Of a stretch of DNA of 54,262 bases, positions 29,111-37,205 are shown piece after piece (the stretch's first letter is position 1; each line of letters opens with the position of its first letter). This stretch comes from JAOZTV01 sp965371805 (GTDB lineage: Bacteria > Acidobacteriota > Aminicenantia > UBA2199). Below the pieces are notes generated by a model, which was not told the DNA's origin, did no database searches, and was given only the letters and a program-made list of their open reading frames with translations. The stretch lies in NCBI GenBank assembly GCA_965371805.1, contig CBDUZW010000028.1, positions 1-54,262 on the forward strand. The letters run 5' to 3'. A program made the translations under genes and the position numbers.

Positions 29111-31504
29111 ATGAACAGTAAACAAATTCCTGAGGAACTAAGGGTTATACCCATATATCATACAGTTATCTTCCCTCAGATGAATACCAAAATAATGGTA
29201 GATGAAAATTTAGGAAAGGAACTATCCGAAATGGTTGCAAATGATCAGCATTTTATAATTGCTTTGGCTGTCAAAGAAAAAAATATCCAGAGCCTGAATA
29301 GCAACAGTTTCTATAAGGTTGGTAACCTGGTATTAATTGAGTCTATTCAGGAATCCGATAAAGGTAAAATCGTCTATATAAAATCGCTTAAACGGATAAG
29401 GTACAAAAATCTCAGTATTAGTGATAATTCAATAAAAAGCCAATATTCCTTTCTACCACTGATAACGGATTTGGATGACTCCGGCCGCAAAGACATATTG
29501 GATTTTATTTATAAAACTCTTTCCGAAATCAGTCAGTATTTTCATGGTTCAGATTCATTTTTAAAACAGCTGCTGAAACTTAATACCGTAGAGGAAATTA
29601 TAGCTCACACCTTACCGCTTATGCAGGTCCCAGTAGGGAGGAAACAGGAACTTCTGGAAATTGAATCAGAGAAGCAACTGGGAATCCGCTTTATTGATTT
29701 GATTCTGGAGCAAAAAGATTCGGTCAAGTTTCAGATTGAACTGACCCAAAAATATCATGAAAAAGTTAATAAGTCTCACCGGGAGGCCCTTCTTCGGGAA
29801 CAGATGAAGGCAATTCAACTGGAACTGGGAATAAACTCAAAGGGTAAGAAGGGTAAGAAAGATTATCGTGAACAGATAGAAGAGGCAATGATGCCGGAAG
29901 AAATCAAAGAAACAGCTCTTGAGCAGGTTGATAAACTTGAGGCGATAGGATCGGATAACCAGGAGTCTTCGATTATTCGAAACTATCTGGATTTGATGAT
30001 TAAACTGCCATGGAAACCAGGTGTGTATAAGGATCTGGATATCAAGAAGGCTCGAAAAATTCTCGATGAAGATCATTTTGGTATGGAAAAAGTGAAAAAA
30101 AGAATCATCCAGTATCTATCTATAATGAAATTAAAAAAGAATAAAAAAGGATCTATCCTTCTTTTTGTCGGACCTCCGGGGACCGGAAAAACAAGTCTGG
30201 GCAAAAGTATTGCGAGGGCAATGGGCCGAAAATATCAACGAATGAGCCTCGGCGGCATCAGAGATGAAGCAGAAATTCGAGGACACCGAAGGACTTATAT
30301 AGGGGCACTTCCGGGCCGAATCATCCAGGGAATGAAAAAAGCCGGTGAGAAGAACCCCGTTTTTGTTCTCGACGAAGTCGATAAACTCATGATGGGATGG
30401 AGCGGAGACCCTGCCAGTGCATTATTGGAAGTTCTAGATCCTGAACAGAATAATACATTTACCGATCATTATCTTGAGGTGCCGTATGATTTATCGGAAG
30501 TATTCTTTATCGCAACAGCCAATTCAACAGGAAATATCCCGGGACCCCTTCTGGACAGAATGGAAGTCATAGAGATGAACGGATATACCAATAATGAAAA
30601 ATTCCATATTGCTAAAAAACATATTCTACCTGCAGTCCTTGAAGATTCCGGCTTATCAAATAATCGGCTTAAGCTTGATGATAGTGCTTTAAACATGGTT
30701 ATTACCAATTATACCCGCGAGGCTGGAGTCCGGGGCCTTAAGAAGATGCTCGAGGCTGTGGCCCGTGGCGCATCGGAAAAAGTATTGGCCAGAACCGTAA
30801 AAGGCCCTCTCAGAATTACCAGGAAACTGCTTAAAGAAATTCTAGGCAAACCAAAAATTTACCTGGAAGATGTTCCAAAGAGCAATGTTCCCGGGGTCGT
30901 AACCGGTCTTGCCTGGACCCCGGTAGGTGGAGATATTCTATTTATCGAAGCATCGGTAATGGCAGGCAGAGGAGAACTGATTTTAACGGGTCAATTGGGA
31001 GATGTCATGAAAGAGTCTGCCCGTATTTCACTGAGTCTAATTCAGTCAAGGCTGGTTCATTTGATTCCGCAATTTAAGTTTACCCGGAATAATATTCATA
31101 TACATGTACCGGCAGGAGCCATTCCAAAGGACGGCCCGTCTGCAGGTGTTACACTTTTTACGGCGCTGGTTTCCCTCCTCTTAAACAAACCTGTTGATTC
31201 AAAACTGGCGATGACCGGAGAAATAACCCTTAGAGGTTCTGTATTACCGGTAGGTGGCATAAAGGAAAAAATTCTGGCTGCACACCGTGCGGGTATTAAG
31301 AAAATTGTACTCTCAAGCAAAAATAAGGATGATATCATCGAAATACCCGAAGAGGTTTCTGGTGAACTGGAATTTATTTTTGTCGACACAATAGAGGATG
31401 TGGTAAAAACAGCACTTAAAATTAAATTATCGGAGCCACTTCACTGGAGCGCGGAAATGCCCTGGCAAAAAAAATCTGAGGACAATACTCAAGGAGGAAA
31501 TTAA
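29111..31504 (+). CDS. lon: ATP-dependent protease Lon
   Basis: Lon unfolds and degrades damaged or regulatory proteins in the cytoplasm. The 797 residues hold the N-terminal LON substrate domain (VIPIYHTVIFPQM), the helical arm, the AAA+ module with Walker A GPPGTGKT (354-361), FVLDEVDKL, and GYTNNEKFHIAKKHILP. The protease domain carries PKDGPSAGV (Ser677) and GGIKEKILAAHRAG (Lys720), 43 residues apart as in E. coli Lon. Its base use is richer in GC than many neighbours. It is followed 70 bp later by tetR and both share an operator, so Lon synthesis is probably controlled by that repressor rather than by a heat-shock element. Confidence 0.97.
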   Translation: MNSKQIPEELRVIPIYHTVIFPQMNTKIMVDENLGKELSEMVANDQHFIIALAVKEKNIQSLNSNSFYKVGNLVLIESIQESDKGKIVYIKSLKRIRYKNLSISDNSIKSQYSFLPLITDLDDSGRKDILDFIYKTLSEISQYFHGSDSFLKQLLKLNTVEEIIAHTLPLMQVPVGRKQELLEIESEKQLGIRFIDLILEQKDSVKFQIELTQKYHEKVNKSHREALLREQMKAIQLELGINSKGKKGKKDYREQIEEAMMPEEIKETALEQVDKLEAIGSDNQESSIIRNYLDLMIKLPWKPGVYKDLDIKKARKILDEDHFGMEKVKKRIIQYLSIMKLKKNKKGSILLFVGPPGTGKTSLGKSIARAMGRKYQRMSLGGIRDEAEIRGHRRTYIGALPGRIIQGMKKAGEKNPVFVLDEVDKLMMGWSGDPASALLEVLDPEQNNTFTDHYLEVPYDLSEVFFIATANSTGNIPGPLLDRMEVIEMNGYTNNEKFHIAKKHILPAVLEDSGLSNNRLKLDDSALNMVITNYTREAGVRGLKKMLEAVARGASEKVLARTVKGPLRITRKLLKEILGKPKIYLEDVPKSNVPGVVTGLAWTPVGGDILFIEASVMAGRGELILTGQLGDVMKESARISLSLIQSRLVHLIPQFKFTRNNIHIHVPAGAIPKDGPSAGVTLFTALVSLLLNKPVDSKLAMTGEITLRGSVLPVGGIKEKILAAHRAGIKKIVLSSKNKDDIIEIPEEVSGELEFIFVDTIEDVVKTALKIKLSEPLHWSAEMPWQKKSEDNTQGGN

Positions 31505-31512
31505 TAAATGAA

Positions 31513-31556
31513 TTGATAAAACAGAAACGAAATGATAATATAGAACAGACAGGTCT
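31513..31556 (+). promoter_or_regulatory. tetR promoter with TetR-type operator
   Basis: TTGATA (31513-31518), 17 bp, TAATAT (31536-31541), then AGACAGGTCT (31547-31556), a near-palindrome differing by one base from the lon operator. It suggests autoregulation. Confidence 0.75.
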
Positions 31557-31574
31557 AATTGAATTAGGAATGAA

Positions 31575-32156
31575 ATGAAAAAATATAGCAAAAAAGAAAT
31601 TTTAGACAAGGGTGGAGAGCTTTTCAGGCAGAGGGGATATCATAATACCGGAATCAATGAGATTCTTAAGACTTGCGGTATCCCAAAAGGTTCCTTTTAT
31701 AATTTCTTTGAAAGTAAAGAGGATTTTGGTGTTCAGGTTCTAGATGATTATGGGGAAACTCAATATAATTTTATAAAAGAAACTCTAAAAAATAATGATC
31801 TGACACCATTGGCTAAATTAAAATACCTGTACCAGGATTTTATTACGACTCTTGGGAATGAAAATTGCCAGTATGGTTGTCTTGTGGGCAATATTACTCA
31901 GGAATTGGCAGGGATTAATAATAGCTTCAGTAGTGCCACTTCAAAGCAGTTTCACAGAATAACATCTTTAATAAATTCTGTTATTTTAGAAGGACAGGAA
32001 CAGGGTGAAATTATAAATGAATTTAATACAGAGGAATTATCTGAATACATTCATGGATCTTTTTTCGGTGCTATAACGAGGGCTAAAGCTGAAAGAAATA
32101 CAAACCCTCTTACACTCTGGTTGAAGATCACGTTTAACTTTTTAAAAAAAAAGTAA
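31575..32156 (+). CDS. TetR/AcrR-family repressor (NemR-like)
   Basis: The DNA-binding domain is at 1-55: KKEILDKGGELFRQRGYHNTG, then the recognition helix region ILKTCGIPKGSFYNFFESKEDF. The C-terminal ligand domain has CQYGCLVGNITQELA with two Cys three residues apart, the pattern seen in NemR-like regulators that sense electrophiles or oxidants through cysteine. The DNA operators at lon and at its own promoter are consistent with it as their repressor. Length 193 is normal. The start lacks a strong ribosome binding site (AGGAATGAA). Confidence 0.9.
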   Translation: MKKYSKKEILDKGGELFRQRGYHNTGINEILKTCGIPKGSFYNFFESKEDFGVQVLDDYGETQYNFIKETLKNNDLTPLAKLKYLYQDFITTLGNENCQYGCLVGNITQELAGINNSFSSATSKQFHRITSLINSVILEGQEQGEIINEFNTEELSEYIHGSFFGAITRAKAERNTNPLTLWLKITFNFLKKK

Positions 32157-32174
32157 CATTTTGTAAAATCAAAA

Positions 32175-32188
32175 TAGACCGGTATCTA
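32175..32188 (+). promoter_or_regulatory. third TetR operator-like site
   Basis: TAGACCGGTATCTA contains AGACCGGTAT, one base from the perfect lon operator, 18 bp after the tetR stop. No promoter or gene start is visible beside it, so it may be a relic or an auxiliary site. Confidence 0.35.
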
Positions 32189-32233
32189 TATAAGAAAACT
32201 ATAATTTAAAAATAGGAGAAGAAAAAAAACAGG

Positions 32234-32272
32234 GATGAGGTCATAAAAGGTTAGATTACAGCCGTCAAATTT
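32234..32272 (+). repeat. partial copy of the rtcB 3' end
   Basis: The 14 bases GATGAGGTCATAAA match rtcB 28916-28929 exactly, and the following AAAGGTTA and CAAATTT match the rtcB stop region 28982-29007. This is consistent with a duplicated tail in which the codons between two ATAAA sites were lost. The lon-tetR pair lies between the two copies. Confidence 0.35.
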
Positions 32273-32624
32273 ATTCAAAAAAATCGATCCGCTGTCGTTC
32301 GACAGATAATATCCGGCTTATTTCATCCTTTCCCTGTAATTCTGCCCAATTCTCGGCAAGCCGTCCCAACTTATCTTTCACTCCAAGCAGGGCGCCCCGC
32401 TGGACAGCTGTCAGAGAGTTAAGAAGTATCCAGACAATATCTTCATCTCCACGTCCAGCAGCATAGAAGAGGGCAGTTCGTCCATTATTATCTATCAGGA
32501 ACAGGTCTCCTCTCCGGATCGCATCAAAGGCCAACACCTGTTTTATTGACAAAACCGGTTGATCCATCACCGCCAGCATCAGGCGGGTTCTACCATTCTC
32601 ATCTCTCTCTTCAGGTTTTCCCAC
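32271..32624 (-). CDS. ankyrin-repeat protein
   Basis: GTG start 32624 has AAGGAG 6 nt upstream. The 117 residues contain two ankyrin repeats: DENGRTRLMLAVM (about 8-20) and IDNNGRTALFYAAGRGDEDIVWILL (about 44-68), plus a weaker VKDKLGRLAENWAE (about 81-94). There is no signal peptide, so it is probably cytoplasmic; partner unknown. GC content is higher than the surroundings. It lies alone between tetR and a plus-strand membrane protein. Confidence 0.75.
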   Translation of the reverse strand: MGKPEERDENGRTRLMLAVMDQPVLSIKQVLAFDAIRRGDLFLIDNNGRTALFYAAGRGDEDIVWILLNSLTAVQRGALLGVKDKLGRLAENWAELQGKDEISRILSVERQRIDFFE

Positions 32625-32715
32625 TCTACTCTCCTTATGAAGTATACATATCTAACAACTCCAAACTCCAAGTTAGCATAATCAATTTATTTTTTCAATA
32701 TATCCTCCAGGCTCT

Positions 32716-32811
32716 TTATCTTCCTTCGCTTGCCGTTAGGTTTATAATAAAAACCCCGGCAAAAAGAATCATCCAGACCTTCATCTTAAAAATACCTGTT
32801 TTTTTTATCAT
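32716..32811 (-). CDS. possible small hydrophobic peptide
   Basis: A 31-codon frame with GGGAGA before ATG 32811 encodes a signal-peptide-like stretch (MKVWMILFAGVFIINLTA) and then stops. Another frame over the same DNA reads protein-like (CRGFYYKPNGKRRKIKS, then SLEDILKK), so a frameshifted remnant is equally possible. The rest of the 32625-32968 gap is AT-rich with no further gene seen. Confidence 0.25.
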   Translation of the reverse strand: MIKKTGIFKMKVWMILFAGVFIINLTASEGR

Positions 32812-32968
32812 CTCTCTCTCCCTTAATTGTTAATAATAAATTATATTTAATTAATCTTTTTTTTTCAAATAAAAAAATAATATTTTTCTGTTTGATTATA
32901 AATTTTTTATAAATTATAATGGATTTTGCGATCCAATAACTTTATAAATAGATCAATCGGAGGGTAAT

Positions 32969-34444
32969 ATGAAAAAAAAGCTTTTAAAACTATCAATTTT
33001 TTCCACACTGTTATTATTGGTGTTTATTACTGTTTTTGTTGTCATTAATCTTTTTGATGCTCCGGAACCAACGGGTATGTTTACTTTAAAAGATCTAACC
33101 CCTGCATCACTTGACAATAGCAATGGATATTTTCAACTGATGTCCTTTTCATATCCTGCTGATAAGGATATCGATTCAGATGATGTGATCGATAATATTA
33201 GAAAATTTTCAAAACCGGAGGTATTAAATTTACCCTCTGCAGAGATTGAAAAATTAGAAAAAACCCATCATGAATTGTCTCAAAAAAGACTTTTAATGAA
33301 AATTAATAAAGGGGAGGAAACTCTATTTAAACTAATTGATCAAAATGATTTTGATAAAGTGATTACACAAAAAGAGGACATAAATACCGTGATGAATTCC
33401 AATCCCCTGCTGCTGAAGAGATATCTTCAGCTCATATTAAAGGAGAAAGTGGAGGATTTTTCACTGCCATCTATCACCTATCCTATACCGAGATACCATC
33501 CTGTTTTTAAAATTACTAAATTGTATCTTGCCCAAAATATCATAGATGCAGTTGAAGGAAGATGGGAGGAGAGTGTTTTGAATATTTTTAAACAGATTAA
33601 CTTCTTTCGAAGACTGTCGGAAAACAGTCGGATTGTAATAAATAAGATGGTCGGCCTGGGGATGATTAGAACTTCCTTAAAATCACTCTCCTTTATAATG
33701 AAGCAGAAGGATTGCCCAAAGGCGGTTTATCAATCAATACTCAATAACCTGCCTCCATTCAGAGAACCGGAGATCAGTCTTAAAAAAACTATCATATTTG
33801 AATTCCTAAGCGGTGTACACATAATAGATATGGCTAAAGAAAGTAAAGAATCTCTCTTTGGTGAGGCGCATACACTCTCAAGTTTTTTCCCTTCTACCGG
33901 TGACTGGTTAAACTTCCTGAGCAAATTTAAAATTTTCCTGAATCGGAACCGGACCATTCAATTTTATCTGGATGAGGTCAATAAAGTATTGGTATTTGAA
34001 AAGGACCCGCCCTTCGCTTGGAAAGCGGATATTATGTCCCTTATTCCTCCGGATCCGAAAGATGGATTTTTCTGGTGGATATCCAATCCTGTGGGGAAAG
34101 CACTCCATTCAATTGCCTATAGCAGTTATCAAAGGACAGTATATGATAAGTATAAAACTCAGGCTCTTCTGGATCTTACCCGCCTGTCTGCAGAATATTA
34201 TTTGAAAGCCACCCCAGATAAAGGGGTATCTGAAATCCTTAATGGGCTGGATAGCTACAAAGTCATTGATCCATTTTCAGGTAAGCCATATCTCTTTAAT
34301 GAAGATAAAAACATCTTCTATAGTGTTGGGATAAACCGGATTGATGACGGAGGACTCGACAAGAAGAATAAGGGTAATAAATATCAAGAGTTGGACTTTG
34401 TCCTCCCCTGTCACTTTAAAAGAGATACAGTAGAGAACGAGTGA
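32969..34444 (+). CDS. membrane-anchored protein of unknown function
   Basis: ATG 32969 follows GGAGGG. One N-terminal transmembrane helix (about 9-30) anchors a 460-residue, mostly helical extracytoplasmic part. The C-terminus has VIDPFSGKPYLFNEDKNIFY followed by SVGINRIDDGG, similar to the end of type II secretion pseudopilin-like and planctomycete hypothetical proteins (D-P-F-x-G-K-P ... Y-S-x-G). No catalytic motif was found. It is followed by a 500-bp gap with a structured-RNA candidate. Confidence 0.65.
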   Translation: MKKKLLKLSIFSTLLLLVFITVFVVINLFDAPEPTGMFTLKDLTPASLDNSNGYFQLMSFSYPADKDIDSDDVIDNIRKFSKPEVLNLPSAEIEKLEKTHHELSQKRLLMKINKGEETLFKLIDQNDFDKVITQKEDINTVMNSNPLLLKRYLQLILKEKVEDFSLPSITYPIPRYHPVFKITKLYLAQNIIDAVEGRWEESVLNIFKQINFFRRLSENSRIVINKMVGLGMIRTSLKSLSFIMKQKDCPKAVYQSILNNLPPFREPEISLKKTIIFEFLSGVHIIDMAKESKESLFGEAHTLSSFFPSTGDWLNFLSKFKIFLNRNRTIQFYLDEVNKVLVFEKDPPFAWKADIMSLIPPDPKDGFFWWISNPVGKALHSIAYSSYQRTVYDKYKTQALLDLTRLSAEYYLKATPDKGVSEILNGLDSYKVIDPFSGKPYLFNEDKNIFYSVGINRIDDGGLDKKNKGNKYQELDFVLPCHFKRDTVENE

Positions 34445-34574
34445 TAAACGTATAAAATATAAAAATATTCTGATATCCTTCAGGCTTCTTCAGATAAAGA
34501 CCCTTACGGAGTATTAATAAACCCAATTAGTAAACAAATAGTCTACTCTTTTTAAAGATAATTTTGTCAAAGCA

Positions 34575-34737
34575 GTGCGAGGGAGATATCCCCGGAACGT
34601 GCCCCGGAGGGATCGAGGTAAATACGAGAGAGTGAGGACCGAAAGATTTTGCGGAAGAAAATCTTCATGACTGACCAGAGGAAGGGAACCGAAGGTGAGT
34701 GTATGATGAATACACGAGTAACCTGAAGTACAAAATA
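34575..34737 (+). ncRNA. candidate structured RNA, some group II intron-like features
   Basis: This segment is much more GC- and purine-rich than its surroundings and has no ORF. Hairpins: GGGA/TCCC (34581-34592), AAGATTTT/AAAATCTT (34643-34665, 7-nt loop GCGGAAG), GTGTAT/ATACAC (34699-34715, loop GATGA) closed by GGT/ACC. It opens with GTGCG, the 5' consensus of group II introns, and purine-rich blocks such as GAACCGAAGGTGAG look like intron domain I, as I recall them. I see no domain V, no branch-site stem and no reverse transcriptase. The rest of the gap 34445-34957 is AT-rich, then an A8G8 run. Confidence 0.4.
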
Positions 34738-34957
34738 TAAGCAGTAAATCGATAACCTATATTAATTTAAGTATTAAGGGTATTAAGAGAAATGGGATAG
34801 TCAAAAATAACGATGCCGTCTTATGTTGTTATCATAAATGGGAAACTTTTAAATTTTTTAATCGTATAATTGTCTTTCCCTTATGGGCAATGTGAATGCG
34901 TCGTTTCTGTGCCTTAAAAAAAAGGGGGGGGCTTTCTGGCCCCTAAAAGGAGAAAAA

Positions 34958-36994
34958 ATGAGTGTAAGTTTTAAACTATTTATGACAATTTTATTAGCCG
35001 TATTTGTGGTTTCACCGGTGCTGGCTAAAGAAAAAGTTCCCGTATTGGATCGCAGCGATATGGATCTGACCATTAAACCGGGAGATGATTTTTTCAGGTA
35101 TGCCAATGGCAGCTGGTTAAAGAAGGTTTCTATTCCCGATGACAAGGTTCGGTACAATTCCTTTAATATTGTAAGGGAAGCCACCGATAAAAAGGTTCGA
35201 GCTCTTTTGGAAGCCACAGGCAAACTGAAGAACGCCGCAAAGGGCACCGCCGCTCAAAAGATCCGTGATTTTTATAATACCGGAATGGATGAAAAAAAGA
35301 TTGAGAAACAGGGATTAACTACCCTTAAAGCAGAATTTGAACGGATCGAAAAAATGAAAACCATTGGGGATTTCCAGAATCTCGTGGCTCATTTCCATAC
35401 CTATGGCATGGGTCCGCTATTTGGTGGTACTGTATTTCAGGATTTAAAGGACAATAAGGCCTACCGGTTTTACCTGGTTCAGTCGGGTATCGGTTTGACC
35501 GATGTGGAATATTATAGCAAAGAGGATGACCGCTCCAAGGAGATCCGGTTGGAATATGTTAAGCATTTAGCCAAAATGTTCGAATTGATGGGAGATAAAC
35601 CGGAAATTGCTGCATCTAATGCAAAGACGGTTATGAAGATCGAAACCCGGTTGGCGAAAAGTTCAAAAACCAGGCTGGAAATGAGAAATATTCCGACACT
35701 CTATAATCTTAGAACCCAGAAACAGATTCAGGCAGTAACGCCTAATTTCGATTGGGCCAGATACTTAAAGAATATCAGTGATAAGGATTTCGGTGACCTG
35801 GTTGTAACGGCTCCTAAATTTTTTGTTGAAGTAAATGCCCTTTTAAAAGAAGTTCCTGTCAAAGATTGGAAAACCTATCTGCGCTGGAGCCTGATAAATA
35901 ACTATGCCAATTGTTTAAGTTCAAAGTTTGTAAACCAGAATTACAAGTTTTATTCTGAATTCCTATCAGGCAGTAAAATAATAAGACCCCGCTGGAAAAG
36001 AATTACAGGTGCCACAAATGGTTCACTAGGTGACCTGGTTGGCCAGTTGTATGTAAAAAAACACTTTCCACCTGAAGCTAAAAAACGAATGGTGAAGCTT
36101 GTTGCAAATTTGAAAAAAGCGATGAAAGTACGTTTGGAAAAACTCAAATGGATGGGCCCTGAAACCAAAAAAGCAGCCCTTGAAAAATTAGCCACAATGA
36201 AATCCAAAATTGGTTACCCGGATAAATGGCGCGATTACACCAAGCTGGAGATCAAAGACGATTCCTATGTACAGAATACAATTCGTGCCGGTAAATTTTT
36301 CTTTCAAAGGTCTCTAAATGATTTCGGAACCCCTGTTGATCCTGACAGATGGCCCTTTAGTCCGCAAACAGTCAATGCCGGTTATACACCCACCCGTAAT
36401 GATGTCTGTTTTCCTGCAGGTATCCTGCAGCCTCCATTTTTCTATGTGGATGGTGATGATGCGGTAAACTACGGTGCTATTGGTATGGGGATCGGACATG
36501 AAATCACCCACGGTTTCGATGACCAGGGTCGTAACTTCAACAAGGACGGAAACATGATCAACTGGTGGCAGAAAGAGGATGACAAAAAATTTAAGGCCCT
36601 CACACAAAAATTGATCGATCAATATAGTGGTTTCACTGCTGTTGGGAAGGTAAAGGTAAATGGTAAACTCTCACTCGGTGAAAATATCGCCGATTACGGT
36701 GGATTAACCGTCTCACTGGAAGCATATAAACTCTCACTTAAAGGGAAAGATACGCCGAAAGATATCGAAGGTTTTGATCATATGCAGCGTTTTTTCCTGT
36801 CCTATGCCAAGTTATGGCGGGGGAAGATCCGTGATAAAGCCCTGATAAAGATGGTTACTGAAGATGTTCATCCATGGGGTGAGTTCCGTGTAAACGGAGC
36901 GCTTTTCAATATCCCTGAATTCTATAAAGTCTTCAAAATTAAAAAGGCAGACAAATTGTATCGGACCGACGAACAGCGTCCGGTTATATGGTAA
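34958..36994 (+). CDS. M13-family zinc metallopeptidase (PepO/neprilysin-like)
   Basis: This enzyme cleaves small peptides. The zinc site GHEITHGFDDQGR has His514, Glu515 and His518, with Glu575 in ENIADYGGL as the third ligand. Substrate-binding NAGYTPTRNDVCFPAGILQPPFF and the C-terminal VNGALFNIPEFYKVF with the Arg-containing region are family hallmarks. ATG 34958 after AAAGGAGA begins a signal peptide (LFMTILLAVFVVSPVLAKE), so the product is periplasmic. The upstream in-frame extension to 34883 is rejected because it has no ribosome binding site and contains the A8G8 run. A hairpin follows the stop codon. Confidence 0.95.
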   Translation: MSVSFKLFMTILLAVFVVSPVLAKEKVPVLDRSDMDLTIKPGDDFFRYANGSWLKKVSIPDDKVRYNSFNIVREATDKKVRALLEATGKLKNAAKGTAAQKIRDFYNTGMDEKKIEKQGLTTLKAEFERIEKMKTIGDFQNLVAHFHTYGMGPLFGGTVFQDLKDNKAYRFYLVQSGIGLTDVEYYSKEDDRSKEIRLEYVKHLAKMFELMGDKPEIAASNAKTVMKIETRLAKSSKTRLEMRNIPTLYNLRTQKQIQAVTPNFDWARYLKNISDKDFGDLVVTAPKFFVEVNALLKEVPVKDWKTYLRWSLINNYANCLSSKFVNQNYKFYSEFLSGSKIIRPRWKRITGATNGSLGDLVGQLYVKKHFPPEAKKRMVKLVANLKKAMKVRLEKLKWMGPETKKAALEKLATMKSKIGYPDKWRDYTKLEIKDDSYVQNTIRAGKFFFQRSLNDFGTPVDPDRWPFSPQTVNAGYTPTRNDVCFPAGILQPPFFYVDGDDAVNYGAIGMGIGHEITHGFDDQGRNFNKDGNMINWWQKEDDKKFKALTQKLIDQYSGFTAVGKVKVNGKLSLGENIADYGGLTVSLEAYKLSLKGKDTPKDIEGFDHMQRFFLSYAKLWRGKIRDKALIKMVTEDVHPWGEFRVNGALFNIPEFYKVFKIKKADKLYRTDEQRPVIW

Positions 36995-37035
36995 CGACAT
37001 ATTACCTATTAATATTAATAATTTTAAATAAAAAG

Positions 37036-37057
37036 GCAGCTCCTTCATGGGGGCTGC
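37036..37057 (+). terminator. hairpin after the M13 peptidase gene
   Basis: GCAGCTCC / GGGGCTGC (8 bp, one G-U) with a 6-nt loop, 42 nt after the stop codon. No T-run follows, so it may stabilise the 3' end rather than terminate alone. Confidence 0.5.
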
Positions 37058-37091
37058 ATTCTATTAACAGCATCCAAAATTATATATATAT

Positions 37092-37205
37092 TTGACAATT
37101 TATTGGTTTTTTCTTATTATACTTGCATATCAGGAATTGAGACAAATTCCTTGTGAGGCATGGATGGTACAGAAGAGGCAGATGGCTATGATGAAAAATG
37201 ACTAA
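37092..37205 (+). promoter_or_regulatory. promoter plus leader module, copy A (fic)
   Basis: TTGACA (37092-37097), 17 bp, TATTAT (37115-37120). An inverted repeat GGAATT/AATTCC (37133-37150) lies just past the start site. A 7-codon leader ORF MAMMKND (37182-37205) has GAGG before it, and its stop spans the fic start (ATG 37198), in the +1 frame. Almost the same sequence precedes the gene at 40299. Confidence 0.75.

Noticed and set aside
34883..34957. N-terminal extension of the M13 peptidase
   Set aside because: It lacks a ribosome binding site, crosses the A8G8 run and would bury the clear signal peptide that starts at ATG 34958.
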